In this document: in pieces, positions 25,926-33,455 of the stretch
How positions within the stretch are numbered: position 1 is the stretch's first letter
How the letters are laid out: the number at the start of each line of letters is the position of its first letter
Assembly (NCBI RefSeq): GCF_009695745.1
Contig: NZ_VUNH01000010.1
Location: forward strand, 78,954-142,953
Length of the DNA stretch: 64,000 bases
Direction: 5' to 3'
DNA from: Pyramidobacter porci
GTDB taxonomy: Bacteria; Synergistota; Synergistia; Synergistales; Dethiosulfovibrionaceae
The notes under the pieces: model-generated
The model's input: the letters and a program-made list of their open reading frames with translations, nothing else
What the model was told of the DNA's origin: nothing
Databases searched by the model: none
Program-made: the position numbers and the translations under genes

Positions 25926-25986
25926 TCGTCCGCTACCGCGCCGCGGCGGCCCGGCCCGATCCCCGAGGGGACGGCCTGTTCAGTTT
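25912..25986 (-). ncRNA. Candidate NiCo (czcD-type) riboswitch aptamer
   Basis: Read on the minus strand: AACTGAACAGGC; a hairpin CGTCCCC-TC-GGGGATCG; the segment GGCCGGGCCGC entering a GC hairpin; GCGGA-CGACGA-TCCGC; then GGGACGG. This order agrees with the czcD/NiCo motif as I recall it (CUG-nGCAGGC, hairpin, GCnGCCGGGC hairpin, hairpin, GGGACAG closing the first helix). The first helix is weak here (CTG with CGG plus mismatches). It lies between a good promoter and the CDF gene and is followed by an overlapping terminator, the expected ON-switch layout. No covariance model could be run. Confidence 0.6.
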
Positions 25987-26022
25987 GTGCAGTGTTGAAG
26001 GTTGTGCCAAAGCCTTGAATGA

Positions 26023-26052
26023 ATCTTAACAATCGGCCGCGGAATTAGTCAA
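26023..26052 (-). promoter_or_regulatory. Sigma70-type promoter of the CDF leader
   Basis: Minus strand TTGACT, 18-nt spacer, TAAGAT. Transcription would start about 190 nt upstream of the ATG and read through the candidate riboswitch. Confidence 0.65.
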
Positions 26053-26069
26053 GCCATATCGCCGCGCGC

Positions 26070-26098
26070 TTGCCGGAACGAGAACGCGCTGTTATAAT
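26070..26098 (+). promoter_or_regulatory. Sigma70-type promoter of the acetyltransferase pair
   Basis: TTGCCG, 17-nt spacer, TATAAT. Divergent from the CDF promoter, the two -35 hexamers being 17 bp apart. Confidence 0.75.
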
Positions 26099-26150
26099 GA
26101 ACGGCAAAATTCCGCCGCGGCGCGGACATCGCCAGAGGAGGAGGACCCTT

Positions 26151-26684
26151 ATGAATCGCCTGAAATTGGTCCGGCCGGACGCGACGCACGAAGCGCAGGT
26201 CATGGACTACCGCCGTGTTTTTCTGGAAAACGGCGAATATTTCGCCGGCTGCGCCGGGCTCGAAGACGTCGAAAACTACGCCGAATGGCTCGACTTCGAA
26301 AATCGGCTCTCGAAAAAGTACGACGACGGTTACGTCCCTTCCTCGGTGTTCCTCGCCGTGAGAACGGAGGACGAAACGCTCGTCGGCATCCTTGAGATCC
26401 GCCACCGCCTCACGCCTTTCCTGCTCCGCCTCGGCGGGCACATCGGCTACAGCGTCCTGCCTTCGCAGCGGCGCCGGGGCTGCGCCGCAGAGATGCTCCG
26501 CCTCGCCCTGGAAGAGTGCCGGAAGCTGAACCTCGATCGCGTGCTCCTCACCTGCGACAAGGCCAACGTCGCCTCGGCGCGCACGATCGCCGCCAATGGC
26601 GGCGCGCTGGAAAACGAGATCGAAGACGACGCCGGCATGGGGCGCTCGGGCACGATCCAGCGCTACTGGATCGCCGTCGAGTGA
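26151..26684 (+). CDS. GNAT family N-acetyltransferase
   Basis: Acetyl-CoA-dependent acetyltransferase, 177 residues. The ATG at 26151 follows GAGGAGGAGG. The GNAT core is visible: SSVFLAVRTEDETLVGILEIRH in two strands (about 64-85), GGHIGYSVLPSQRRRGCAAEML (about 93-114) with the Q/RxxGxG/A pyrophosphate loop (QRRRGCA), and LDRVLLTCDKANVASARTIAANGG (about 127-150), the usual N-x-x-S-x-x-x-I terminal part. Resembles YedL/YesJ-like predicted acetyltransferases; substrate unknown. First gene of a two-GNAT unit. Confidence 0.88.
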   Translation: MNRLKLVRPDATHEAQVMDYRRVFLENGEYFAGCAGLEDVENYAEWLDFENRLSKKYDDGYVPSSVFLAVRTEDETLVGILEIRHRLTPFLLRLGGHIGYSVLPSQRRRGCAAEMLRLALEECRKLNLDRVLLTCDKANVASARTIAANGGALENEIEDDAGMGRSGTIQRYWIAVE

Positions 26685-26712
26685 CGCTCGTTCGCCGGGA
26701 AGGAGAACGCCC

Positions 26713-27240
26713 ATGATTGGTCAGATACGCACCGCCGGCGCGGAAAAATTCGACGCGCTCTGGCGCTTTTACGAAGATGTCTGCCGCGCGCAGGAACACG
26801 ACGAATACGGTCCCGACTGGCACCTCGGCGTCTATCCCGCCGCTGCGGACCTGAAAGCGCGCCTCGCCGCCGGCGAAATCCTCGCCGGCTGGAAAGACGG
26901 CCGCCTCGCCGCCGCCATGGCCGTCACCGCCGGCGAGGACGAGATGTACCTCGGCTCGCCGTGGCCGCTGGAGGCCGCTCCCGACCAGATCGCAGTCCTG
27001 CACCTCTTTGCCGTCCACCCGGATTTCCGCGGCCGAGGCGCGGCGCTGGAAATGCTGGCGGCTCTGTTCGACCGCGCCCGCGCGCGGGGCTTTCGCGCCG
27101 TCCACCTCGACGTCGCCCAAGGCAATCTGGCCGCCGAAAAGCTCTACCTCAAAGCCGGCTTCGCCTTCGCGGGGACCCGGCGCGTCCATTACGACGACCT
27201 CGGCGACACGACCGTGCGTCTCTTCGAATACGCGCTGTGA
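26713..27240 (+). CDS. GNAT family N-acetyltransferase
   Basis: Second acetyltransferase, 175 residues, 28 nt after the first and preceded by AAGGAGAACGCCC. Acetyl-CoA site VHPDFRGRGAALEMLAALFD (about 101-120) with the R-G-R-G-A loop; NLAAEKLYLKAGFAFAGTRRV (about 141-161) is the conserved C-terminal helix and strand. Not closely similar to its neighbour, so the pair is not a recent duplication. The substrate cannot be inferred. Confidence 0.88.
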   Translation: MIGQIRTAGAEKFDALWRFYEDVCRAQEHDEYGPDWHLGVYPAAADLKARLAAGEILAGWKDGRLAAAMAVTAGEDEMYLGSPWPLEAAPDQIAVLHLFAVHPDFRGRGAALEMLAALFDRARARGFRAVHLDVAQGNLAAEKLYLKAGFAFAGTRRVHYDDLGDTTVRLFEYAL

Positions 27241-27480
27241 AACAAAAGCCGCCACGCAGACGCGGCGGCACGGAGAAAAACAAAAGAAAGGCTTGAACTG
27301 CCGCTTCGCGACGAGACCATCATAATTGAAAATCAGTACCGACAAAAAGGCACGACGCCCAACCGAGCGTCGTGCCTTTGCCGTGATGTCACGCCAGTTC
27401 CGTTTTTCGCGGCGAAGCCGCGGCAAGGTCTTTGACTTTCTCCGTGCCTCCACGTCTCCGTGGTGGCCTTTGTTTCCGCC
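27239..27480. repeat. Nested element c: inverted CGGAGA repeats around a terminator
   Basis: Convergent junction of the GNAT pair and fchA. Left arm AAACAAAAGCCGCCACGCAG then ACGCGGCGGCACGGAGAAA (27239-27289). Right arm CTTTCTCCGTGCCTCCACGT then CTCCGTGGTGGCCTTTGTTT (27427-27480), its complement with few mismatches. The terminator at 27344-27381 lies between. Confidence 0.7.
27344..27381. terminator. Terminator between GNAT pair and fchA
   Basis: AAAGGCACGACGC pairs with GCGTCGTGCCTTT around CCAACCGA. Confidence 0.8.
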
Positions 27481-27485
27481 TTTCG

Positions 27486-28115
27486 CTAGCTCAGAGCTTT
27501 TTCCATCAGCTCGGTCAGATCGGACATGGCGGCGTCGATGACGCTCAGGGCGGCGTTCATGGCGGCGCGCTTTTCGGCGGCGTAAGCCTCGTCCTTGATG
27601 CCGAGCAGGTTGATGCGCACGTTGTAAGCGGCGCAGGTGCCGGCGGCGCGGGCGAACTGGCCGGCGGTGCCGGCGTCGCTTACGGCGTTGACGTTGCCCT
27701 CCCGCACAGCCACGAGCGCCAGCTTGGCCACCTCGGCGCAGAGGTTCAGCGTGCGCAGCGGCACTTCTACGGTGCTCTTGGCGGCCTCCTGCATAGCGGC
27801 CCTGCGGGCGGCTTTCTGTTCGTCGGTGTCCTTGGGCAGTTTCATGGCGGCCATGAAGTCGTTGAAGGCCGCGGTGTCCTCGTCGATCAGCTTCAGCAGC
27901 GTTTCGGCGTATTTCTTGCCCTTGGCGCAGAGCGCGTCCATGTCGGCCTGGACGGCGGCGTACTTTTCGCGGCCGCGGGTGAGCTCGCCGACCATGGAGA
28001 CGAGGCCGGCCGCCAGCGCGCCGCCGAGCGCGGCGATGCTGCCGCCGCCGGGCGCGGGCGAGTTGGAAGCCAGTTCCGTGACGAAAGCGGGAAGAGTCAT
28101 CTCATGAAGGATCAT
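27486..28115 (-). CDS. fchA: Formimidoyltetrahydrofolate cyclodeaminase
   Basis: Cytosolic enzyme converting 5-formimino-THF to 5,10-methenyl-THF and ammonia; 209 residues, all helical, as in the C-terminal domain of mammalian FTCD. Characteristic blocks are LASNSPAPGGGSIAALGGALAAGL (about 15-38) and DEDTAAFNDFMAAMKLPK (about 77-94), then VPLRTLNLCAEVAKLA and GNVNAVSDAGTAGQFA. The ATG at 28115 is preceded by GGGAGGCTCCCGCG, itself a small inverted repeat. Only 14 nt after ftcD; together they release the formimino carbon of histidine (or glycine/purine) breakdown into the one-carbon pool. Confidence 0.93.
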   Translation of the reverse strand: MILHEMTLPAFVTELASNSPAPGGGSIAALGGALAAGLVSMVGELTRGREKYAAVQADMDALCAKGKKYAETLLKLIDEDTAAFNDFMAAMKLPKDTDEQKAARRAAMQEAAKSTVEVPLRTLNLCAEVAKLALVAVREGNVNAVSDAGTAGQFARAAGTCAAYNVRINLLGIKDEAYAAEKRAAMNAALSVIDAAMSDLTELMEKALS

Positions 28116-28129
28116 CGCGGGAGCCTCCC

Positions 28130-29044
28130 TTAGTCCTGCTGCATCAGGTCGAGCAGCTTCAGCTCGAGCACCTGCTCGTTGTGGAAGTTGTCGACCTGCA
28201 GGTAGTAGGCGGCGCTGTCGAGCATGGCGCCGGCGGGGATCATGCCGTAGACTTCGGTGCCGTTGACGGTGACGCCCCAGCGGGCCGCTTCCATGCGGAT
28301 GAACTCGAGCACGCGGTACATGGCCGTCTTTTCGTAATCGACGAGATTCATGGAGACCTGAACGAGGCCTTTCTCGGGCAGGTCGACGCCCATGCCCTTG
28401 ACGCAGGAGAAACCGCCGTTGCTGGCGCGGACGCGCTTGCCGATGATCTTGGCGATTTCCACGTTGGTGGTGTTGAGGTTGACGTTGAAGGCGACCAGGA
28501 ACTTGCGCGCGCCAATGGCGGTGCCGCCCGCGGTGGGATGCAGCTCGTTGGGGCCGACGTCGGCGGCGCGGCTCGGATCGGTCTTGACGAGCTCTTTCAG
28601 AGCTTCGTACTGGCCCTTGCGCACCTGCTCGAGGCGCGTGCGGTCGGGACGCACAGACGAATCTTCGTAATAGAACACGGGCACTTTCAGCTCGTCGTAG
28701 AAGCGCTGCGCGAACTGGTGCGACAGCTCGACGCACTCCTCCATGGTGATGCCTTTGACGGGCGTGAAGGGGATCACGTCGACGGCGCCCATGCGCGGAT
28801 GCGCGCCCTTGTGGGTGTTCAGGTCGATGGTGGCGACGGCGACCTTGCCGGCCTCGATCAGGGCGTCGCAGATGGCGTTCGGCTCGCCGCAGAGCGAGAC
28901 AACCAGACGGTTGTGGTCTTCGTCGGCGCGGGAGTCGAACAGGTAGCAGCCCTTGCGGTTCTTGAACGGAGCGACGATCGCTTCGATGACGTCCTGACGC
29001 CGCCCTTCGCTGAAATTGGGTACGCATTCGATCAGTACAGACAT
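28130..29044 (-). CDS. ftcD: Glutamate formimidoyltransferase
   Basis: Transfers the formimino group from N-formimino-L-glutamate to tetrahydrofolate, leaving glutamate; 304 residues, the size of stand-alone bacterial enzymes. N-terminal subdomain VLIECVPNFSEGRRQDVIEA (about 3-22), NTHKGAHPRMGAVDVIPF (about 76-93) with the catalytic histidine region, then RKFLVAFNVNLNTTNVEIAKII (about 175-197) and KGMGVDLPEKGLVQVSMNLVDYE. ATG preceded by AAGGAGGTTTTGTCAC. Middle gene of amidohydrolase-ftcD-fchA. The glutamate produced fits the divergent gltS. Confidence 0.94.
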   Translation of the reverse strand: MSVLIECVPNFSEGRRQDVIEAIVAPFKNRKGCYLFDSRADEDHNRLVVSLCGEPNAICDALIEAGKVAVATIDLNTHKGAHPRMGAVDVIPFTPVKGITMEECVELSHQFAQRFYDELKVPVFYYEDSSVRPDRTRLEQVRKGQYEALKELVKTDPSRAADVGPNELHPTAGGTAIGARKFLVAFNVNLNTTNVEIAKIIGKRVRASNGGFSCVKGMGVDLPEKGLVQVSMNLVDYEKTAMYRVLEFIRMEAARWGVTVNGTEVYGMIPAGAMLDSAAYYLQVDNFHNEQVLELKLLDLMQQD

Positions 29045-29114
29045 GTGTGACAAAACCTCCTTGATTTTCACAAAAATGCCTCCCGCCGTCGCGGGACGGC
29101 TGATTCAACCGATA

Positions 29115-30386
29115 TTACGCCTCCGGCTCGGCCGCGGCCGCCGTCATCGCGGCGACTTCCTCGCGCAGCGGGCGCTCCACGTCGCGCTCCACGTCCAGCC
29201 CAAGCAGACGGCCGTCTTCCATGGTTTTGCGCCCGCCCACGTATACGTCGCGCACCGCGCCGTTTTTGACGACCTGCAGGTCGGCCCAGCCGCCCATGCC
29301 GAGCGCGCCGATATATCCGGCGCCGAAGTCGAAGCGCTGGCGGCCGAATCCCTCGATCGTCTTCGGGTCGATCACGCCGCGGTAACGCGCCTTGAGGAAC
29401 TCGCGCTCGCCCTGCACGTTCAGATCGTCGTTGCTGGCCTCGCCGTCGGTGCCGCACCACAGCGGGATCCCCGAGGCCAGCAGCGCGGGCACGTCGGGAA
29501 AGCCCGTTTTCACGCGTGCGTTCATGCGCGCGTTGAGCGCAACCTTCATGCCGTTGCGGGCGATGAGGCGGCGTTCCTCGTCGTCGAGCCAGCAGCAGTC
29601 CGACACGATCACGTGTGACAGCGACGGCACGCGCCCCTCGTCCAGCAGGCGCTGCAAAAACGCCATCGGCCGGCAGCCGTGCCGTTTCAGCGACAGCTCC
29701 ACGTCGCCCCGATCCTCCGAGAGATGGAACTGCACGGGACGGCGCAGCTCCCAGCCCAGCGCGATGCCGCGCGCGATCGCGGTTTCAGTGGAAGCGTGCA
29801 TGCTGTGCAACGCCGGGCAGATCATCAGCGCCTCGTCTTCGAGCGCCGTCAGCTCGCGCAGATACTGCTCCGCAACTTCCGGCGTCTCGTAATAGGAGCG
29901 CTGCGAGGCCTTTTTGCCCGCGAAGGCGTCTTCGTTGACGACGTCGTAATTCATGCGGCCGAAGATCAGCCGGATTCCCACCGAGCGTGCCGCCGCCAGC
30001 ACTTCACGGTCCAGTTCGTTGCCGCGATTGCCGTGCAGATAATAGCTCGCCATCACGCTCGTCGTGCCGAAAGCCATCATGCGCGCGAAGGCACGCTCGC
30101 AGGCCAGACGTACCCGCCGCGGCGTCATCGCCGTGGAATAACGGTAGATCGTGCGGCGGCACCACGTGCCCAGATCCCATTCTTTATCGACGATATCCGC
30201 GTAGATCGACTGCTCGGGATGGGAATGGGCGTTGAAAAGCCCCGCCCGGATCACGGCGGCGTCCGACGAGCATTCGTCCGCGCCGCCGAGCGGCGTCAGT
30301 TCGGTCACGAGACCGCGCTCGTCCCACCCGATCCGTCCGTAAAAGACCGACGCGCCGCCGTCGATCCAGCCCGTGAGCTGCGCCAT
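29115..30386 (-). CDS. Metal-dependent amidohydrolase (ATZ/TRZ-like deaminase)
   Basis: Cytosolic metal-dependent hydrolase of 423 residues in the deaminase branch of the amidohydrolase superfamily. Metal ligands: HSH in GLFNAHSHPEQ (about 53-55), His in QFHLSED (about 240), His in LSHVIVSD (about 276), and the catalytic Asp in LWCGTDGEASND (about 330). Three starts are possible (30395 GTG, 30392, 30386); the last is best spaced from GGAGGA. As first gene before ftcD-fchA it may act on a formimino compound, e.g. formiminoglutamate or a precursor (imidazolone, guanidine). That is inference; no hutH, hutU or hutI is in the window. Confidence 0.82.
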   Translation of the reverse strand: MAQLTGWIDGGASVFYGRIGWDERGLVTELTPLGGADECSSDAAVIRAGLFNAHSHPEQSIYADIVDKEWDLGTWCRRTIYRYSTAMTPRRVRLACERAFARMMAFGTTSVMASYYLHGNRGNELDREVLAAARSVGIRLIFGRMNYDVVNEDAFAGKKASQRSYYETPEVAEQYLRELTALEDEALMICPALHSMHASTETAIARGIALGWELRRPVQFHLSEDRGDVELSLKRHGCRPMAFLQRLLDEGRVPSLSHVIVSDCCWLDDEERRLIARNGMKVALNARMNARVKTGFPDVPALLASGIPLWCGTDGEASNDDLNVQGEREFLKARYRGVIDPKTIEGFGRQRFDFGAGYIGALGMGGWADLQVVKNGAVRDVYVGGRKTMEDGRLLGLDVERDVERPLREEVAAMTAAAAEPEA

Positions 30387-30723
30387 GGTCATCACTCCTC
30401 CGAAAAAGTCTTTTTACGAAGATCCGCTTCCCCGCGGCCGCCTTGAATTTTTTCGGACGGGCGCGCCGCCGACACGTTCCTGTTGTCATTTAAACATTTT
30501 ATTACCAACTATGCAAGTCTTCGGCCCTGCGCGGCTCTCCGCAACGAACGGCTTTTCCCTCGCCGGCGGCGCGGCGCGTTATCGCCTTTCAAATGATTTT
30601 ATGCCGCGAATTTTTCATTGTATTGAATCTAACAATATGATAAAATTTTTTCGATTTTAAGGTTTCGATTCATTCGGACCGTGCGGCCCGAAAATCACCT
30701 TTTCATCCAAGGAGTGATCGTCA
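30387..30723. other. Divergent regulatory region, amidohydrolase operon / gltS
   Basis: 337 bp without a gene. AT-rich, with the gltS promoter on its right side. An AT-rich stretch at 30488-30510 could hold the minus-strand promoter, but no clear hexamer pair was found. Confidence 0.5.
30618..30646 (+). promoter_or_regulatory. Sigma70-type promoter of gltS
   Basis: TTGTAT, 17-nt spacer, TAAAAT, in an AT-rich patch 78 nt upstream of the ATG. Confidence 0.65.
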
Positions 30724-31983
30724 ATGTCATGGAGTTTTGCGGAGAACGTTCTGTCCATCCAGTTCGACGCGCTGTGGACCACCGCCGTCGCCCTGCTGCT
30801 GCTCATCGTCGGCTACGGGCTGCGCCGCCGCCTGCGCTTTTTCGAGACGTTCTGCATCCCCGCGCCGGTCGTCGGCGGCCTGCTCATGGCCATCCTCGCC
30901 CTTGTCCTGCATCATAACGGCGGCGCCAGCGTGAAGTTCACCACCTCGCTGCAGTCGCCTATGATGCTCGCCTTCTTCACCACCGTCGGTATCGGCGGCA
31001 GTCTGGCCCTGCTGCGGCGCGGCGGCAAGGCGCTGATCGTCTATCTGGTCTTCTGCTGGATCCTCGCCGTCGTCCAGAACGGCGCGGGCGCGGCGCTGGC
31101 AAAGCTCTTCGGTATCCATCCCGCCCTCGGCGTCATGGCCGGAGCCGTCTCGCTCGAAGGCGGGCACGGCGCGGCCGCTTCCTTCGGACCGCTGACCGAG
31201 AATCTCGGCGTCACCGGCGCAGCCGCCGTCGCCATCGCTTCCGCCACCTACGGTCTGATCGCCGGCGGCCTGCTCGGCGGCCCGATCTGCAAATGGCTGA
31301 TCGACAAAAACCGCGTCGACATCCAGGCCAGCGACGACGCCATCTATCAGAAGAGCGCCGCCGAAGTCATGCACGAAGGCGGCAGCAGCGAGGTCACTGC
31401 CGACGGCTTCATGAAATCGCTGTGCCTCGTGCTCGTCATCATGGCGCTCGGCTCGCTGCTCTCCGGTTATATCGCCCGCTTCACCAAGGGAACGAACTTC
31501 AGCCTGCCCGGCTACGTCACCGCCATGTTCGTGGCCGTGATCTTCCGCAATCTCAACGATCATCTCCATCTGGTCAAGATCAACACCAAATGCGTCGACC
31601 TGATCAGCGACGTCGCCCTCGGCGTGTTCCTGACCATGGCGATGATGAGTCTGCGCATTTGGGATCTGTACGATCTGGCGCTGCCTCTGATGGGCATCCT
31701 GCTGTTCCAGACGCTGCTGATCGCCGCGCTCGGCGTCTTTGTGCTGTTCCCGCTGCTGGGCAGGGATTACGACGCCGCCGTCATGTGCGCCGGATTCCTC
31801 GGCCACGGTCTGGGCGCCACGCCCAACGCCGTCGCCAACATGGGGGCCGTCTGCGAACGCTACGGCGTGATGTCGCACAAGGCGTTCCTTATCGTGCCGC
31901 TCTGCGGCGCGGTACTGATCGATCTGGTCGGCCTGCCCAATATCGTCTGGTTCATCAACTGGTGCACGGCCGCGCCCAAGTAA
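30724..31983 (+). CDS. gltS: Sodium/glutamate symporter GltS
   Basis: Inner-membrane Na+-coupled glutamate transporter, 419 residues, ten or more helices in two inverted repeats. Signature segments: FCIPAPVVGGLLMAIL (about 42-57) in the first half, GAVSLEGGHGAAASFGP (about 139-155), the conserved re-entrant loop, and its second-half counterpart FLGHGLGATPNAVANMGAV (about 359-377). AAGGAG ribosome site. Divergent from the formiminoglutamate/folate genes whose end product is glutamate, so glutamate may be taken up or exported here. Confidence 0.95.
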   Translation: MSWSFAENVLSIQFDALWTTAVALLLLIVGYGLRRRLRFFETFCIPAPVVGGLLMAILALVLHHNGGASVKFTTSLQSPMMLAFFTTVGIGGSLALLRRGGKALIVYLVFCWILAVVQNGAGAALAKLFGIHPALGVMAGAVSLEGGHGAAASFGPLTENLGVTGAAAVAIASATYGLIAGGLLGGPICKWLIDKNRVDIQASDDAIYQKSAAEVMHEGGSSEVTADGFMKSLCLVLVIMALGSLLSGYIARFTKGTNFSLPGYVTAMFVAVIFRNLNDHLHLVKINTKCVDLISDVALGVFLTMAMMSLRIWDLYDLALPLMGILLFQTLLIAALGVFVLFPLLGRDYDAAVMCAGFLGHGLGATPNAVANMGAVCERYGVMSHKAFLIVPLCGAVLIDLVGLPNIVWFINWCTAAPK

Positions 31984-32002
31984 GCCGCAAGAACAAAAAA
32001 AT

Positions 32003-32037
32003 CAGCCCTGCCGTCCGGCAAAGCTGATTTTGTATAA
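32003..32037 (+). terminator. Terminator of gltS
   Basis: AAATCAGC ... GCTGATTTTGT with an inner GCCG/CGGC pairing; follows the gltS stop by 20 nt. Confidence 0.75.
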
Positions 32038-32040
32038 AAG

Positions 32041-32090
32041 ACGCCCGAAGCGAACGGTTCGAACTCGTTCGTCTCGGGCGCCTGTTTTTT
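32041..32090 (+). terminator. Second hairpin after gltS
   Basis: GCCCGAAGCGAACG pairs with CGTTCGTCTCGGGC, followed by GCCTGTTTTTT. Confidence 0.7.
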
Positions 32091-32141
32091 GCATCTCTTT
32101 TCATGGCGGCGCCCCGTAGGACGCCGCTCTTGTTTTCACGG

Positions 32142-32297
32142 TTATTCGTTGTTCAGCAGCATGGTGGAGGTGCGCTCGGTCACTTCCGCCTTGAGCGAAG
32201 TCACGGGCGCGTCGTCAAAAACCGCGCCGGCGCGCGACCGGGCCGCAAAAAGCGTGCGGCACGCGATTTCATGCAGTCTTCGACGCGTCTTCGGCAT
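32142..32297 (-). CDS. Possible small protein or gene remnant (51 aa)
   Basis: Short minus-strand frame MPKTRRRLHEIACRT ... TSTMLLNNE between gltS and the M15 peptidase gene. Codon third positions are GC-rich like the neighbours over its last 40 codons (FDDAPVTSLKAEVTERTS), which argues for real coding origin. It lacks a clear ribosome site and I recognise no family, so it may be the tail of a decayed gene. The rest of 32090-32386 shows nothing. Confidence 0.3.
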   Translation of the reverse strand: MPKTRRRLHEIACRTLFAARSRAGAVFDDAPVTSLKAEVTERTSTMLLNNE

Positions 32298-32386
32298 TCT
32301 GAAAAGGGTGAAGAACCTGTGCTCTTTTTAACGAAAACGAGTATGAATATCCCCAGTTGTTTTTTGCGGAAGTTTCTTCGTTTTGC

Positions 32387-32836
32387 CTACAGCGACAAAT
32401 GCACGTAATTCCGCCGCGGATCCGGCAGCACGTACCGAAAGCCCAGCCGCCGCGCCAGCGCGCAGAAACGCGCCTGTTCCCGCGCCGCGACCGCCACGTC
32501 GGCCGCCTGCCCGGTCAGGTGGCGGCTGCGCGGCACGCCGCCGACGCGGGCGTTGTGCCGCCCGCAGCGCCGTCCGCTGGTAAAGGTCAGACGCTCTTTC
32601 CAGCGCGCTTGAAGTTCCGCCAGCTTCGCGAGCAAAACGGCGTCCATGCCGGCCGCGCCGCAGCAGCGGCAGCGCAGCGCTTCCAGCTGCCGAACGTCGA
32701 GCCCGGCCGTTTTACGCTGAACGCGCAACGCTTCCAAGACCGTTCTCACGCCGCGTTTCGCCGCGCCGCCAGGTTCGCCGGACGACCAAGAGACCGCCAA
32801 CGCCGCCAGAACGGTCAGCAGTTTCCACAACTCCAT
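32387..32836 (-). CDS. Peptidase M15-like D,D-carboxypeptidase domain protein
   Basis: Protein of 149 residues with an N-terminal hydrophobic segment (5-18), so exported or membrane-anchored. The C-terminal peptidase_M15_3-type fold has SGRRCGRHNARVGGVPRSRH (about 88-107) then LTGQAADV with the zinc His/Asp (HxxxxxxD), and a final YVHLSL with the second zinc histidine. Enzymes of this type trim peptidoglycan peptides and often occur in phages as endolysins; short stand-alone copies occur in chromosomes too. Two adjacent cysteine pairs (CRCC, about 56) are unusual. GGGAGGTGATACG precedes the start. Confidence 0.78.
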   Translation of the reverse strand: MELWKLLTVLAALAVSWSSGEPGGAAKRGVRTVLEALRVQRKTAGLDVRQLEALRCRCCGAAGMDAVLLAKLAELQARWKERLTFTSGRRCGRHNARVGGVPRSRHLTGQAADVAVAAREQARFCALARRLGFRYVLPDPRRNYVHLSL

Positions 32837-32953
32837 CGTATCACCTCCCTTCGCCTGAAGTCCTCGCCGGAAGACAATACACAGAGTGTTTTTACATCTC
32901 TATAATTACAACTAGAATATAACAATGCGACGCATCTTCAGGCGAAGCGTAGC

Positions 32954-32986
32954 AAAAAGTCCGATGCCTTAAGGCATCGGACTTTT
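32954..32986 (-). terminator. Terminator of the zinc-ribbon/DUF4428 unit
   Basis: Perfect palindrome AAAAGTCCGATGCC-TTAA-GGCATCGGACTTTT. A second palindrome GTGGTCCCGC-GCGGGACCAC adjoins it at about 32996-33015. Confidence 0.8.
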
Positions 32987-33052
32987 TTCATTCGCGTGGT
33001 CCCGCGCGGGACCACGCCGTCTGTTTTCAGCGGAGCTTCGCGCGGGGACCGC

Positions 33053-33415
33053 TTATCGGCCGAAGAGCGCCGCGATCTGCTTGACGGTGTCGTCGAAAAC
33101 GACGCTGAAAGGCTCGCCGGCGAAGAGGCGCTGGAAGGGGACGCGGCTTGCGGGGAAGAACCAGCCCACCGCGGCCGCGGCAACGACGACGACAGCCAGC
33201 CAGAACCAGAAGCGGCTCTTCCGCGACGCTTTGTCCTTTTTCGGCGCCACGACCGCGGCGGCTTCGCCAACGCGCACGCGCTTGGGGTCGGTCTGCAGAG
33301 GCGTCTTCACGACGGGCTTGGGCTGTTCGACGGGACGGGTCGCGCCGCAGTAAGGGCAGAAGTGCTGCTCGTCGTTTTCGAACTTCTTTCCGCAGGATGT
33401 GCAGTAAATTGCCAT
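33053..33415 (-). CDS. Zinc-ribbon single-pass membrane protein
   Basis: Small protein of 120 residues: N-terminal zinc ribbon with IYCTSCGKKF and HFCPYCGATR (about 3-25), a proline-rich basic linker, one membrane helix at about 70-88 (RFWFWLAVVVVAAAAVGWFF), and a short tail. Start at 33415 chosen because AAGGAGAG is then 8 nt upstream. Such proteins are usually annotated zinc_ribbon_2 hypothetical; function unknown. It follows the DUF4428 gene on the same strand by 40 nt, another zinc-ribbon protein, so they probably form an operon. Confidence 0.75.
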   Translation of the reverse strand: MAIYCTSCGKKFENDEQHFCPYCGATRPVEQPKPVVKTPLQTDPKRVRVGEAAAVVAPKKDKASRKSRFWFWLAVVVVAAAAVGWFFPASRVPFQRLFAGEPFSVVFDDTVKQIAALFGR

Positions 33416-33455
33416 TCTCATCTCTCCTTTGAAGTGATGCCGGCCAAACTGGCTT

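Noticed and set aside
32045..32090. GGTTCGAACTC, resembling a tRNA T-loop
   Set aside because: It is the loop of a terminator hairpin; no acceptor, D or anticodon arms around it. No tRNA found in the window.
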